Translations under genes and position numbers: made by a program
Source: Synaphobranchus kaupii
Lineage: Eukaryota > Chordata > Actinopteri > Anguilliformes > Synaphobranchidae
Assembly (NCBI GenBank): GCA_029718625.1
Contig: CM056380.1
Location: 102,696,479 to 102,760,478 of the forward strand
Direction of reading: 5' to 3'
Length of the DNA stretch: 64,000 bases
The notes under the pieces: model-generated
Seen by the model: only the letters and a program-made list of their open reading frames with translations
Database searches by the model: none
What the model was told of the DNA's origin: nothing
Part shown: positions 30,401 to 48,533 of the stretch, piece after piece
Layout: the number at the start of each line of letters is the position of its first letter
How positions within the stretch are numbered: position 1 is the first letter of the stretch

Positions 30401-32401
30401 TTCAAAAAGGGAGCAGGCAGAGGCAGGGAAAAGCTCTATTTAATGTGTACGCAGACTGTGTGTACTCCAGTGCTGCAGTGTGGTCCAAATACAAACACAC
30501 TGTTAGCAATGGGAGGCGTTCCACGCAGGAGATTCTCCACTAATTTGGGTTGTATTGAATTATCCCCCCCTGTCACTGTTTGACATGGTGATGAAGATCA
30601 ATGTTGGAGCCTCACACCCAGCAATCAATTGACTACTAATGACACATAAAATGATACACACCATTGTAATTGTCTCAGATAAGCACCATGACTGCTTGTT
30701 TATCTTCATTCTGAAGTGGAGATCATTAAATAACCTCTTTTGAGGACTGGCTCTTGTATTCAATAAGTTGTACATACAATACAGTACAGTGGTAGCTTAT
30801 AAGTCACCTCGCTCTCTGAAGGACATCCATTTGACTGTATTACCAGGAGCAGCTATAAGTGTTTCTTGCCTCAGCAAAATAGGGTCAGTATTTATTTGTT
30901 TATTTAATCTTTATTTGTTTTGTTATAAATATTAAAATGCAATTTATAATATTACTTTGTCATTTTGTACTGTCATTTTTTCTACTGTCATTTTGTATGG
31001 TATATCATTACTGTTTATGTATTAGCGTATATTGAAAAAATGTACTGGTGTGGACTGGTGCAGGCCATATTAATGCTTGTCATTTCATTTTGAGCTATAG
31101 TTTGCAGTTGGTTAAATAAAGCCATGGTTTCTGGGACTACCTAATAGGCTGTTTATGTATGAACTAACATTTTACAAATCACTTGTCTTTTTTTCACAGT
31201 GTATCCTTACCTGCAAAACCTTTAAAGGCTTTCGAATGTACATTTTGGTATTTACAAAACATGTATGAATTAAGATATTTTCACATGTATCTATGCATGT
31301 CTTAAAGAGAGAAAAAAAGTTATTTAACAGAACACATTGCTACATAGCATTGTGGATGTTTTCTACATTAAAGAATATTCCCACAAGGGCATATTTCAAC
31401 AGCCCAGAAGGAAAACCTGGAAAGACTTGGTGGTTTTAAGATCAAATCACTGAGTTAATACAGAAAATGTGGATAGAGAAAACACAGAGCCTTCATCTCT
31501 CAGCCTTTACTCATGCACTGGGTAACATGGGGATCAATCTTTCATTTTAACTTTTGCTGCTGCAAAGCCTCCAATTCAAGCTGGAAAACCCCAGATTCTG
31601 TGGTGTCAATTATAATTCCAACTCCAGATTTAGGATTGATGAAATTGATTCCCAGTGTTTTTTCTTTCCACTGCAAGTGATCAGTTAAAATACTCTATCG
31701 TAGAGACCTGTCCCTCAACCCTTTTTGTGTCTATTTTCTGTATAAAAATTCTTACCCATGAAGCCCTGGGTAAGGTAAACTGTTTAGGGGGGTTTGCTCT
31801 AGCAGAAAAGCATTTGAATAAGGAAAAAGACTCATTTAAAGACATGTGGGGGTTCAGGCCCCATTGAAGATGCTGCGGTATCAGGCAGGGCATTGGCTGA
31901 ACGTAACTGTTGCTAATATCACTGCCGCCCTCTGACCAGTAATCCTGTTTGACAGGGTCCCCTGGTGCAGTCAGTCGCTCTGCAATCAATGTCAGGGTTA
32001 ATTTATACACCAGGCTCCTTCCTGATGACTCTGAAGAAAGCTGTTAGATAGCGATCTGTTAATTCTGTTAATGTAAAAGTATAGAGTATTAAATATTCTA
32101 TCCTCGGGCCATGTAATGGGTCAGGTGTGAGCGAGAATGAGAGGCCGAGCAGACTCGGCCCAGATTTCTGCCGATAGCTAGCAGAGTATGGCGAAAGAGC
32201 TCCCTCTGATACATCAAAGGGAAAACTCCCAACCATAGAAATGTATCATCGCAATGAGAGAATATGGTTGTTGACGTCCAATTGTTAGTGGAAAATATGG
32301 TACGGAAGAAGCTGGAGAGAAAATAATGGCTGGGGGTGTGCCACATATTGAGTTTCTATGAGAACTTATCTGTAAAAGGTTGTGTGGTCTTATAATTCAT
32401 C
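27441..32401. other. intergenic sequence, no gene seen
   Basis: This is AT-rich DNA downstream of the contactin gene. The ORFs are short, lack domains and have no matched splice signals. I see no element with clear ends. Confidence 0.5.
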
Positions 32402-32629
32402 TTAAGGGCCAGATTCAGAGTTGAGATAAGTACGCGCAAATGGGACTTACCCCCGAAATTCTGCGTAGCTTAAGCTATTTGTGATCATGCCCTGTACCAC
32501 CCACATTTTGAGATAAGCACCCGTGCAACACAAGTTTGAATATGGCGTAAGTCAGCTCGCATTAAATCCGCGCAGGAGAGGCACTTAAGCGCATGACTTA
32601 TGTTGGCCATCTCTGAATCCGGCCCTAAG
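32402..32629. repeat. MITE with inverted ends
   Basis: TTAAGGGCCAGATTCAGAG and CTCTGAATCCGGCCCTAA form imperfect inverted ends of about 18 bp around a 190-bp non-coding body. A similar right end (GAATCGGGCCCTAA) occurs alone near 58335. Confidence 0.75.
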
Positions 32630-35600
32630 TGTTTAATCACTGAAGTGACAGCAGACTTTTCTGAAACCTGTTTGCTTTGATTATGCTTGTCAGAGAATTC
32701 CACAGGACTCCAGTGCACCTGTCAGAGTTATGATTGGATCCTCCAGCTCCACCAGGTACGATATGGAAGTAGGTCAAATCAAAGAGCAGTCTGAAAGTCT
32801 CATCAGATACACAAGATGCTCAACTCACTCTTCTACAATGTACTTTCTCATGAGCGAACACGGTTTCATATTTCCGCTTGCATGTGAGATACTTTACACC
32901 AGAAACTCCACAATTAGTATTGGTATGTAATTCCGCATGAGCCACACAAACCTCTGTCAATACAAAAAAAAAAGTGCAAGTGCATATATTCTATTGTATT
33001 ATGGCTCTTTTTAATTATTTTAGTGCAGTGAAATTACCATTGTTGTACCAGAAGGCTCAGGCATAGTTAGAAGGGTCTTTGGCACAGGGATGATGTATAT
33101 ATGTAAGTCTATTTGTCATCGTCCATGTAGCTGCCTAATTACATTTACATTACATTTACAATTACATTACATTCAAATGTAATGTAAATGTAAATGTATG
33201 GAGGCAAAGCAAGGGAGGATCACATAAAAATGTGACCGGTAACAATGGTATGAACATTTTCAACAGGACATTTTCAGAGGATTAGCAGGTAATCCATCCC
33301 TTTCTTTTTGTGAAAATATCAAACAACAGAAACAACAGAAGTATTTCTTTCTGAAATACCAGTGAACTCCAGTGTTCTGTCATCTGCCTTCAGTTCACAA
33401 TGGCTTTGAAAGGATTCATCACATTGCTTTGAAAGGATGCGAGATATACGCACATAAGTCACACACATTTAATTCAAACCTTAAATAGTACGTGAAAAAA
33501 ACTGTATAACACACACGAGATGAATGTGTGCATTCATATCACGCCGCAAGGTATAAGAGAATATGGCCATGAGGTCTGAGGAAAAGAATGTCAGTGGTCA
33601 TGGTTCACTGAAACATTCGGCAATATTGTATCAGCAGTGGTGACACATGCCCATCCATATAGGTCCAACTCAGCAGGACTGTCATAAGTCATTACCCCTG
33701 TGCAACAGCGGTATATCTGATTGAGGCACCTCTAGGTTTGACATCTTCCTGAATCATAATACCACAGAGACGCCTGGGTGGCACTGTGCTGAAAAAACTC
33801 CCATGAAGTAATTCTATAGTTGCTAGATGGAGGCATCAGAGTAGAATTTTTTTTTTTTTTTAAAACTGGCTAAACACAATTCACTGATGAGTAACAACAA
33901 TCTGTTCTCATAAGACCGTAGGTGGAAAGTTTACCAGCGTGCATGATGATGAAGTAACATCCGCATTGCACTGCATAAGTAACAAGGGAACTCGTTGAAA
34001 TGTTGAGGTGTGATGGTATTGGCTTCAATGCTGGCACAGGGTAATTATTTTCCTTTTTTTAAAGATCATATGACCAGAACACAGGTGTGTTTATGTAGGG
34101 TTCGTGTTGAAGACATGAGAGGCTGTGGAGATGACCGTCACTGTAACCTGCTGTAAACACATGAATTCTAATATCACTCCAGTATATATCCCTAGAACAA
34201 CATAGCATAAATACTTATAACAAATGTGAGGCATCCTGAAATCAACCAGAAGGCCTTTTAGTGTTCGTCTTCATCCGTCAGTCAATCAGTCAGTCAATGA
34301 ATCAATGAAATCTGTATATCAAATTAGTTCTGGCCAAGATACAGATTTTAAGTAGAATAGTTTAGGGACTGGAGAGTTGGAATTATCCCTGGAATTGTAA
34401 GCACCTTAAGTACAAGATGCAAACCTGGAACATATTAGAGGGAACATCTGAGGGAGAGAGGAAGGCTCACACGTGCACACTTCACGTTGAATGGTGATAT
34501 CACAGAGAGTCGCTATATATCACGTCACTACCCGTTTCTGTTTCACAGGGAACTATAAAAATGAACCCTCACTACCATATTCGTCCTCATTGTAATTGGG
34601 ATGGCGGGTATGCCATCCGCCAGGTTACAGCTTGGTGGGGCATGCCCCATACCTATACAGCACTGAGAGTTTTCTACAGAAAGAACCACAATGACCACAG
34701 ACTCTCAGCCCTTAAGATCATTAATTTCTGTACCGTCTGACCTTCTGTAAAGATACTGAATTCAGATACAACTTCACACATCCATGCAATAAAGGTGGTG
34801 GGTTATTTTTGCAATTTCTTCTTCTTCTTTTTCCTGCCAATTTCATTATCACAAATGCTCCATGCCCACAAAGAATACTTCTCCCCATTGGATAACAACT
34901 GATCTGATCTGCCAATAACAACATCTGATCACAGTAGCCTGATCAAAGTAGGAAATTGCAGGATGCACATGAACATGCTGATGCTTTTGGACATGTAAAA
35001 AATTGCACATTTGATATTATTTCAGCCAATAGATGTTTTTGAAACTTGGTCGTCCACATCTTTGATTGTTGTGGAAACTAGCTTACTTGCTAACCAATAA
35101 TTGCCAGCTGTATAATCCTTGTGGGAAGCTTATTTCTATTTCTGAAATACACTATCATTTCACATGCAAACCCAACGTTAATTTGTTTCATGACTCAGAT
35201 TGCTACATGACTACAAGGTAAAATCTTGGATTAATTTGTAACGGTTCTTTTAACCAATTTGTAACTCTTTAACCAAAACATGGTGTCGCCATGTTACCCA
35301 AGTCCCATGGGTCTTATATAATCTACAGTTTAACACTAGAACATCCAACATTCAATGATAGCAACTAGCCAGGGAATGGTCAATACACAAAATACTAAAT
35401 ACAGGGATGTCAATAATTGTGACACAAATCTTCTTCAAAATATATTCATATACTTTTCCTTTTTGCTCATGTTAATTGAGGTTGCCAATAATTCTGGTGG
35501 GCACGGTATTCTCAGTCTTGTTTATCCACACACAGTCTTTGAATTTATCTAATTTTATGCACAGGCTTCTAAATACAATTATGCATTCTGTGGCCGTGCT

Positions 35601-37334
35601 AATTTCATCACTCCTGCTCAATAATGTACGTCTTGTGAATATAAAAGATAAATATGCAAACTAGCATTTTACCAGGTTCTGGTTCGCTACGGAAGAACTT
35701 ACTACTAGATAACACAGTTTTACTTACTAGAACTATACTGTTTTGTGAAAGTTTATGCAGAAGCAGTGTATGTTTATGCAGAAGCACTGCACTTATGAAG
35801 TAGAAAGCAGGCATGCACACAGTGATCTACAATTTGCAAGAATAAGTGGTTTATTTGTATTATTATTCTGGAGAGAAAGTGGAAAAATCTAAACCATTGT
35901 TTAATATGTCACAGGTCAATGTGATCCTGCGAAAGTTGTATAAAGAGACAACAGGCTGATACGGCTGCAAGAATAACCAATAAATAAGTTATTAGGCAAT
36001 TGCATAACTAAGAAAGTCAGAATATTGATTACTGACATCAACTATTGATGGCAAACGTGGCAAACAACTGCAAGAGAAATGCCATAATTGCTGTATGACA
36101 GTTGGGAAATGTCCATTGGTGTGCAGAGAGCAGACATGTCAGTGTCTAGGGGTTCTATACACTTTAGTCTGTGCTGGTTGACAGTATCACTTCAGCCATC
36201 ACAATAAAATGGAAAAAAATAAACTGTACCTGTCTCTGTTAGCAGAATGACAACTCATTGGGATTTCTGATTCCAACACTGGGTCGCAACACTGGGTCGC
36301 GGGTATACAGCCAGAAACCGCAATTCACTAATGAAGAGAAAACAATGACACCAGTGAAGTGGGGTTGTCAGTGGCAAAAGTGATCAGTGGATGGGAAATG
36401 ATTTTGTTTTTTTGAAAGAAAATGTTTTAAAGAGGCAGTTGACACCCCAGAAGCTTTGAAATCCAGGTTAAAATGTTTGTACTCTGAAAAGTGGTACCTG
36501 AGGCTATGTGGTCTCCAAATTGACACGAACAGCTGAAGCTCTGCGTTTACAAAGCTGTTGCCTTTACTCAGAGCCGTGGCAGAACACAATCTTGAGTGTA
36601 GTAAATGTGATTTTAAGTCAGTAAAAGCAACCGTCATCTAGCTGGTAGCTCAATTGAATTGAGTACCAGTTTCACTTTACATCAGTCACATACTACAGAC
36701 TAAACAGCATAGTAATGTATTGTATGTAACAATTCATGTCTTTATATGTACCATGTACTGTATATCCATATATGTACAAAGGGTTGCACAGGTGACTAGA
36801 TTTTGTGCATTCATTTAATTATTGGTGTGTTTACTTTATTATTAATGTACTTCCTTGTAAACTGAAGGGTGAATTTGCAAATGCTATATTGCAGCGATTA
36901 TGTAATCAATCCAAATTAAATTACAATGGTCAGAATTAGCAAAAAATCTAACAAAAGAAATTAACCAGTGAAAAATTAATTGTAACGAACGCACAATGAA
37001 TTTCACAATTCAGTCAACCATGCAAAAGAAAATGACATTCAGTGAGAAATAAGAGGGGCTAAGTATCCTATCATAATGGAATTTTATAAATATAAGACAT
37101 TTTTGTATTATGACTTTTGATTCTTCCGTTTTTAAGATACCCAAATGGTGTACTATATAGTATAAACATGTCAAATAAATGAGTTTTTTGCCTGTGTTAA
37201 CAGCTAAAATAGCACATAAAATGAAAAAAAACAAGATATCAAGAAAATTACCAGCTATTTCATCAAGGAAGCTGTATGTGAAATGTCATACCTGTACCTT
37301 CTACCAAACTTCAGACAACGTGTTTGGCGTATGG
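32630..37334. other. intergenic sequence, no gene seen
   Basis: The only structure noted is an alternating ATTACATTTACA / TGTAATGTAAATG tract at about 33130-33200, which can fold back on itself. No coding signal was found. Confidence 0.5.
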
Positions 37335-37642
37335 CAGGGATAGGCAACTCCAGGCCTCGTGGGCCGGTGGGTGTGCAGGTTTTTGCTGCCGCCAGTTACC
37401 AATTATTTCATTAGCCCAATCAGTTACATGATCTGATATTTTCACTATGTTCCGCGATATGAACAGCAGCTGATGAACGTTCTTGTGCCTGTATGCATGT
37501 ACTGTAGCGTTTGTTGTAGTCTAATTTATGAGTGAATCGGTGTTGGTGTATATAACTAATTAGCTGATTGAGCCAGGGTAACTGGCGGCAGCAAAAACCT
37601 GCACACCCACCGGCCCACGAGGCCTGGAGTTGCCTATCCCTG
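37335..37642. mobile_element. hAT MITE with perfect 8-bp duplication
   Basis: The ends are CAGGGATAGGCAACTCCAGG and its complement ending in CTATCCCTG. The arms pair through the GGCCTCGTGGGCCGGTGGGT region and beyond, about 65 bp. The flanks GCGTATGG at 37327-37334 and 37643-37650 are identical. The element is 308 bp and non-coding. Confidence 0.93.
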
Positions 37643-37650
37643 GCGTATGG

Positions 37651-43866
<6,216 letters not shown>

Positions 43867-46800
43867 TCCTTACACTCAAATTCAGAATGGAAAATTAGAT
43901 CAGTGTTTTCAATCATTACTTTGCAAACCAGTTTGAAAATGTGATTTGAGAAGAGGACACAACATTTAAAAAAAAAAAGCTGGTCAAATGACCAAAGAAA
44001 TGCCTTCATTTTTATTCTGTTAACATCAACTTCATTACATCTAGAATACATTTGATTTGCCTTTTGCATTTCGTTAATTTAATATGTAATAAATGTTATG
44101 CTTGGATCAAGTGATATTTACAATTTACATATACAGATCCAAATGTTCGAGCACTCACATGTCAAAAGCAGTACATTTTGTATCTAGACATACAAAGGTA
44201 CAATACTACACGGACTGAATATCTAGAATTTAAGGAAACATGAAAACAGCTATATGGGGAAATATCCATGATTCTAACCAAAACATGGTATCATATCATG
44301 CACAGTTGTTTGGGTCTTGCATGGGTTGTATATTCTTGTCAAATATGGATTTATTACTGGTTTGAACAGACATTTTGCTTTTGCTGAAAATCATAGTTTT
44401 CACCCCATGCGCAGTATAGCCTATATGCCACTGACTACAAATGCATACTACCAGTGAGCAAATTCTGTCAAACCTTGGATATAACTACTTGGCTGATTAT
44501 GGTTCTCTGAAGACTGAAGAACAATTCATTTTTTTCCTAGACAGTAAGCAGTGACAGCTATAGTGCTGGTGGTTAAAAAAAAAATCTGTAACAAGAGTGT
44601 CACTCTTGGTCGGAAGCTGCTATTACCAATTGTTGAGTCTTTAATCTTTTGAGATCAAATTCTAGACCAAGCTTGACACTTGCAGTAATTAAAATATGCT
44701 AAACCAAGAGTGGTACAATAGTGCTTGAGAAAAATTGTCATGGTTCATTTCAGGTTGAATGTGAAATTCTGGCATGTAATTTCTACCTGCGCAATATGTG
44801 ATATGCAATAATATGTATAATCCATACTCCGGATGGCAAGTAGAAGTGTGTGTGTGGGGGGGGGGGGGTTAATTATGTTTTTAAGCTTCTTTAGTGTGTA
44901 TACTGCTGTCTATGTCAAATAAATGGTTATACGTTGTGATTTTGATTAAGACTATTTAAAGAATAGCTCATTCCAAAATATAGCATGTTTTGATGTCTAG
45001 TACCTCAGACACGTACTGTATATCTCTGCAAATTAAACCAGTTTATTAAGCACATCTGTGAAAAGTTTTTAAAAATGTTATGGAGTTTGATGTGAAAGCC
45101 CTGTTCATATTGCATGGTGACTCAGTGTGAAATTGTCCAGGAAGTAGACAGGATTTGTAGTTGATATTTTTAAGTGAGTGGGTGACGGATAATAACGTTA
45201 GCTGGGATTTGGAAACCCAGCACATTCCTCATATAAGAGTTTACAATTATTTTCCTTTGGGACTGACACTTTTAAACAGTAACTCTGTTCTGTTGAAAAC
45301 TCCAATCCTCTTTGATTTTAAGCTTGCTTCACTGGGAGATGGAAACTTGGACTTAAATCCATATGTAAAGCAATTGGTAGCACCAGAGCTTGACTTGTGG
45401 ATTGTAACTAATCCTTTTTTCTATGGAAATGTCATAAGAACCTGTGTCATTCAGAAATGGAGTCTATATCCTTTGGAGCTTGTGGGGTAATAACAGAGTA
45501 AATGACAGCCTTTACTGATACCTTTAGTAGTCATAACCATCACACCACTCTCCAAATAATAATAATAATAATAATAATATGCACATTTTATTTATGAAAT
45601 TAACATTTTGACATTAGTTTTCAAACCTATATTTTACAAATGAAATATGTCTCGGTACTTCTTTAATATTGTGTGTCTGTTTGGATCCCACAACCTGCAT
45701 GTAATTATATAACATTTTCGTTCTGTGTACACACCACTACCAGCATCAGACAGCTCCACAGTGGTCCCCATATCTATCAAGTTCCACACAGAACATTGTT
45801 TTCAAATATCATTTTCAGTTTTATGGCCACAGTTCCATTTATGTTGAATGCTTGTCAAGTTGTCAGACGTAAATTGTTGCACATGTATTGTGCCGTTATT
45901 GTATTTTGGGTAGGTTACTTGTAAATTACACCCGGCGATAGTTATCAGTATTCTTTTGCCAGACAGGTTGGCTCACTTTTCTGTTATTTTTCCTCCACGC
46001 ACAAATGCATTGCTTTTTGAATGACAGCTCATGTCAGTACTTTTGTCTACAAACTTCAACAGAAATCAACAGAAATGTCTGGTATTTTAAAAGAGAAAAG
46101 CAGAAAGAATATTGTATCAAATTGTTCCCTCAAGAATTCACAGTGATTTTAAATATAATTTTGACAAGACCACCCAATTGAAAAGCTTTTCAGGCAAATG
46201 GGTACCATTTTACAGCTGTAACAATGGGTGCTGCTGTGTTGAACTGATTAAATAATGAAATAACATATAATTTTGTGTTCTAAATTTTTTTTTTGAAATG
46301 CTATCAGCCTAATGCAGTTTTATACAAAATCAGAAGCAATAAATGTTTTCTATACAATACATATTTCGTAAGATAAGTCATTAAAAATTATGGCTGTATG
46401 GGTATTATTTTAAAATAGTATTTTAAATTTGGCTGGTAGGCTATTCATTGACAGGGTGCAGCTGATTGGCTGGCATGCTTAGGGCTGGGCGATGTCTATT
46501 TAAAATAATATCAAGATACTGGCATGTGAAAAGTCGTGATATATGATACTATATTTTTGTTGGAATACAGTAGAACCTGTACTATCTGACACCCTTGGGG
46601 AATCGGTGGTGCTGGAAAGTAGAAAATTCCGGATAGTAGAACATGCCCCAACGTTATGACATTTTGTGAATTGTCTCCACAAATCTACAACAAAATAAAG
46701 GTAGGTGCGGTGTCGGGCTAGTGGCCTATTTATAAGCCCCCAATCAGTGTGGGATGTTTAAACTTGCGCACCTGGGCATTTATTTTTATTTTTTTTCAAT

Positions 46801-47482
46801 TATTATTTTTTGATATTGCAAATTATTATTATTCTCTCACCTCCACCTTCTGTATTCATTGCAGTGATACAGCCTGACTCAGTACAAGTACGGAGGTGTT
46901 TCTACAGTGTGTAAAAATATCAAAAAAAGATTAGTAATAAAGTTTGTAGCACTGCTCAAAGTTATCTATTAATTAGCCTACATTTTGGACTGCATTGTAA
47001 AACAATGACGAGCAGTTCTTGGGGTGTGCAAAGCTCCGCGAAGATTAACAAAATAATTTTTATTACCGATAGCACGGTGGAAATAGTAAAAAAAAAACTA
47101 ATTTATCCTTTAATATGTAACAGCATTTCCCGGTGTCATGGCCATTATTTATTCTGTTGAGAAGAAGCATTGCGTTTTGAGATAAGCCAAAAATGTACTA
47201 CAAATGCACGTGTGAACACTACAACACTGTCCGCTTCATCTATTTGTTTTTATAAATAGCCTCATTTTAGTTTTTAGATATTATTTGGACCAATGTTATG
47301 ATATACTATTTTATAGCTTATTAGGCTATGTCTACAGCTCCTATTTGTTGTCATTCTCGCGCAGTGTTGGAGGCTTTATCAGCAACACTGTTATGCATCC
47401 AACGATCATTTACCTAATTAGTCACATACGTGAAGAGATTAGTCAGAAAGAAAAGGCCTTTTAAAAAATGTCAGGAACAGTG
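43867..47482. other. intergenic sequence with minor repeats
   Basis: It contains a G11 run at about 44858-44868, an (AAT)n tract at about 45558-45579, and a pogo/Tigger-like fragment at 46568-46643. No gene was seen. Confidence 0.5.
46568..46643. repeat. possible pogo/Tigger-like MITE fragment
   Basis: CAGTAGAACCTGTACTATCT resembles pogo-family ends, and TTCCGGATAGTAGAACATG forms an approximate complement 50 bp later. The boundaries are vague. Confidence 0.4.
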
Positions 47483-47612
47483 CCACGGTGGTGCAGCGGT
47501 CTGAGGCGCGGACCCTCTGTGCGGTTGCGCCCCGAGGATCGGGGGCTCGATCCCCGGTCCTGCCAGATCCGAGCATGGCCGGTGCCCTGAGGGAGCGGCA
47601 ATTGGCGCCAAA
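47483..47612 (+). mobile_element. tRNA-derived SINE (head region)
   Basis: TGGTGCAGCGG at 47489-47499 fits an A box and GGCTCGATCCC at about 47544-47554 fits a B box, at a tRNA-like spacing. The body CCGAGCATGGCCGGTGCCCT follows. No target duplication or tail could be fixed. Confidence 0.65.
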
Positions 47613-48533
47613 ATCTCACGTGTGGTTCAACAAACTTGCGTAAATCACTGATCTAAGCGTAAATGTATTTGTAGTTTGGTAAACCAGACTTCATCGTATA
47701 TTAGGAAGCATGTGCACATCGTTATGAATTACCATACTCACACGCCCATTTACTACCATATTTGGCAAGACCACTTCCTTTAAAGTGCACATGCCAACGT
47801 GGTTTTCTTTGGTATTATAGGCCATGGCTGGCAACAGGAAAGCGAAGAAGAATTTTTCTGTGAGGGTGAAATTGAAATGCTTATGAATGAACATGAAAAT
47901 AATTATTGGGAACGTTAGTAGTGACATGCAGCCTAGCTCAAAAGCCGCTATGTGGCAGAGGATAACCAGGGCTGTAAATAGTGGGCGCGTTAAGTAACTG
48001 AGCGGCTCAGCTTCGCTCAGAGCGAAGAACGCACTTAACAGGTTGCTCAGTTTCGCTCACTCTGAGCCACTCAGAGCGTTGCTGGGTACTTTTGGATGTA
48101 GATCAGAGAGGAGCAATATGGAAGTACGTTGTTAGCTGTGGTCCCGTGAAGTATGTAATGATTATACAAGGACATTTTGAGACCCTGGATTTCTGATCAT
48201 GAGACTGGGCCCCCTGCGGAGTCGTTCATGATTAACACTCCTGATCAACTGAGGCACAATGGAGTGTCTTCTTCATGTGACTCTGAGAGGAACACAGACT
48301 GCTTGATCAATCAGGCGCCAGTTTGGGCAGGAACACCCCCCCTCTTTTGAGAATTTAACACAAATTTAACACACACACGCACACAACCTGAGGTGATTGG
48401 AAATGGCTGATCTGTGTTTCATTGATGGTTCCAAGGAAATTTGCCAATCTACTGTATGGGTGCCCTAAAGCCATGTACCAATTGGGATCAAATTACTTTT
48501 GAGCATAAAAACCCATGAAACTTTACCAACTTT
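47613..48533. other. intergenic flank of the 57-bp minisatellite
   Basis: A GAGCG/CGCTC-rich patch lies at 47998-48082. The remainder shows no coding signal. A TATA-like GCATAAAAA sits at 48503-48511, just before the repeat array, but I cannot tie it to transcription. Confidence 0.45.

Noticed and set aside
45161..45490. 109-codon plus-strand ORF
   Set aside because: No domain, no splice context and AT-rich composition; consistent with chance.
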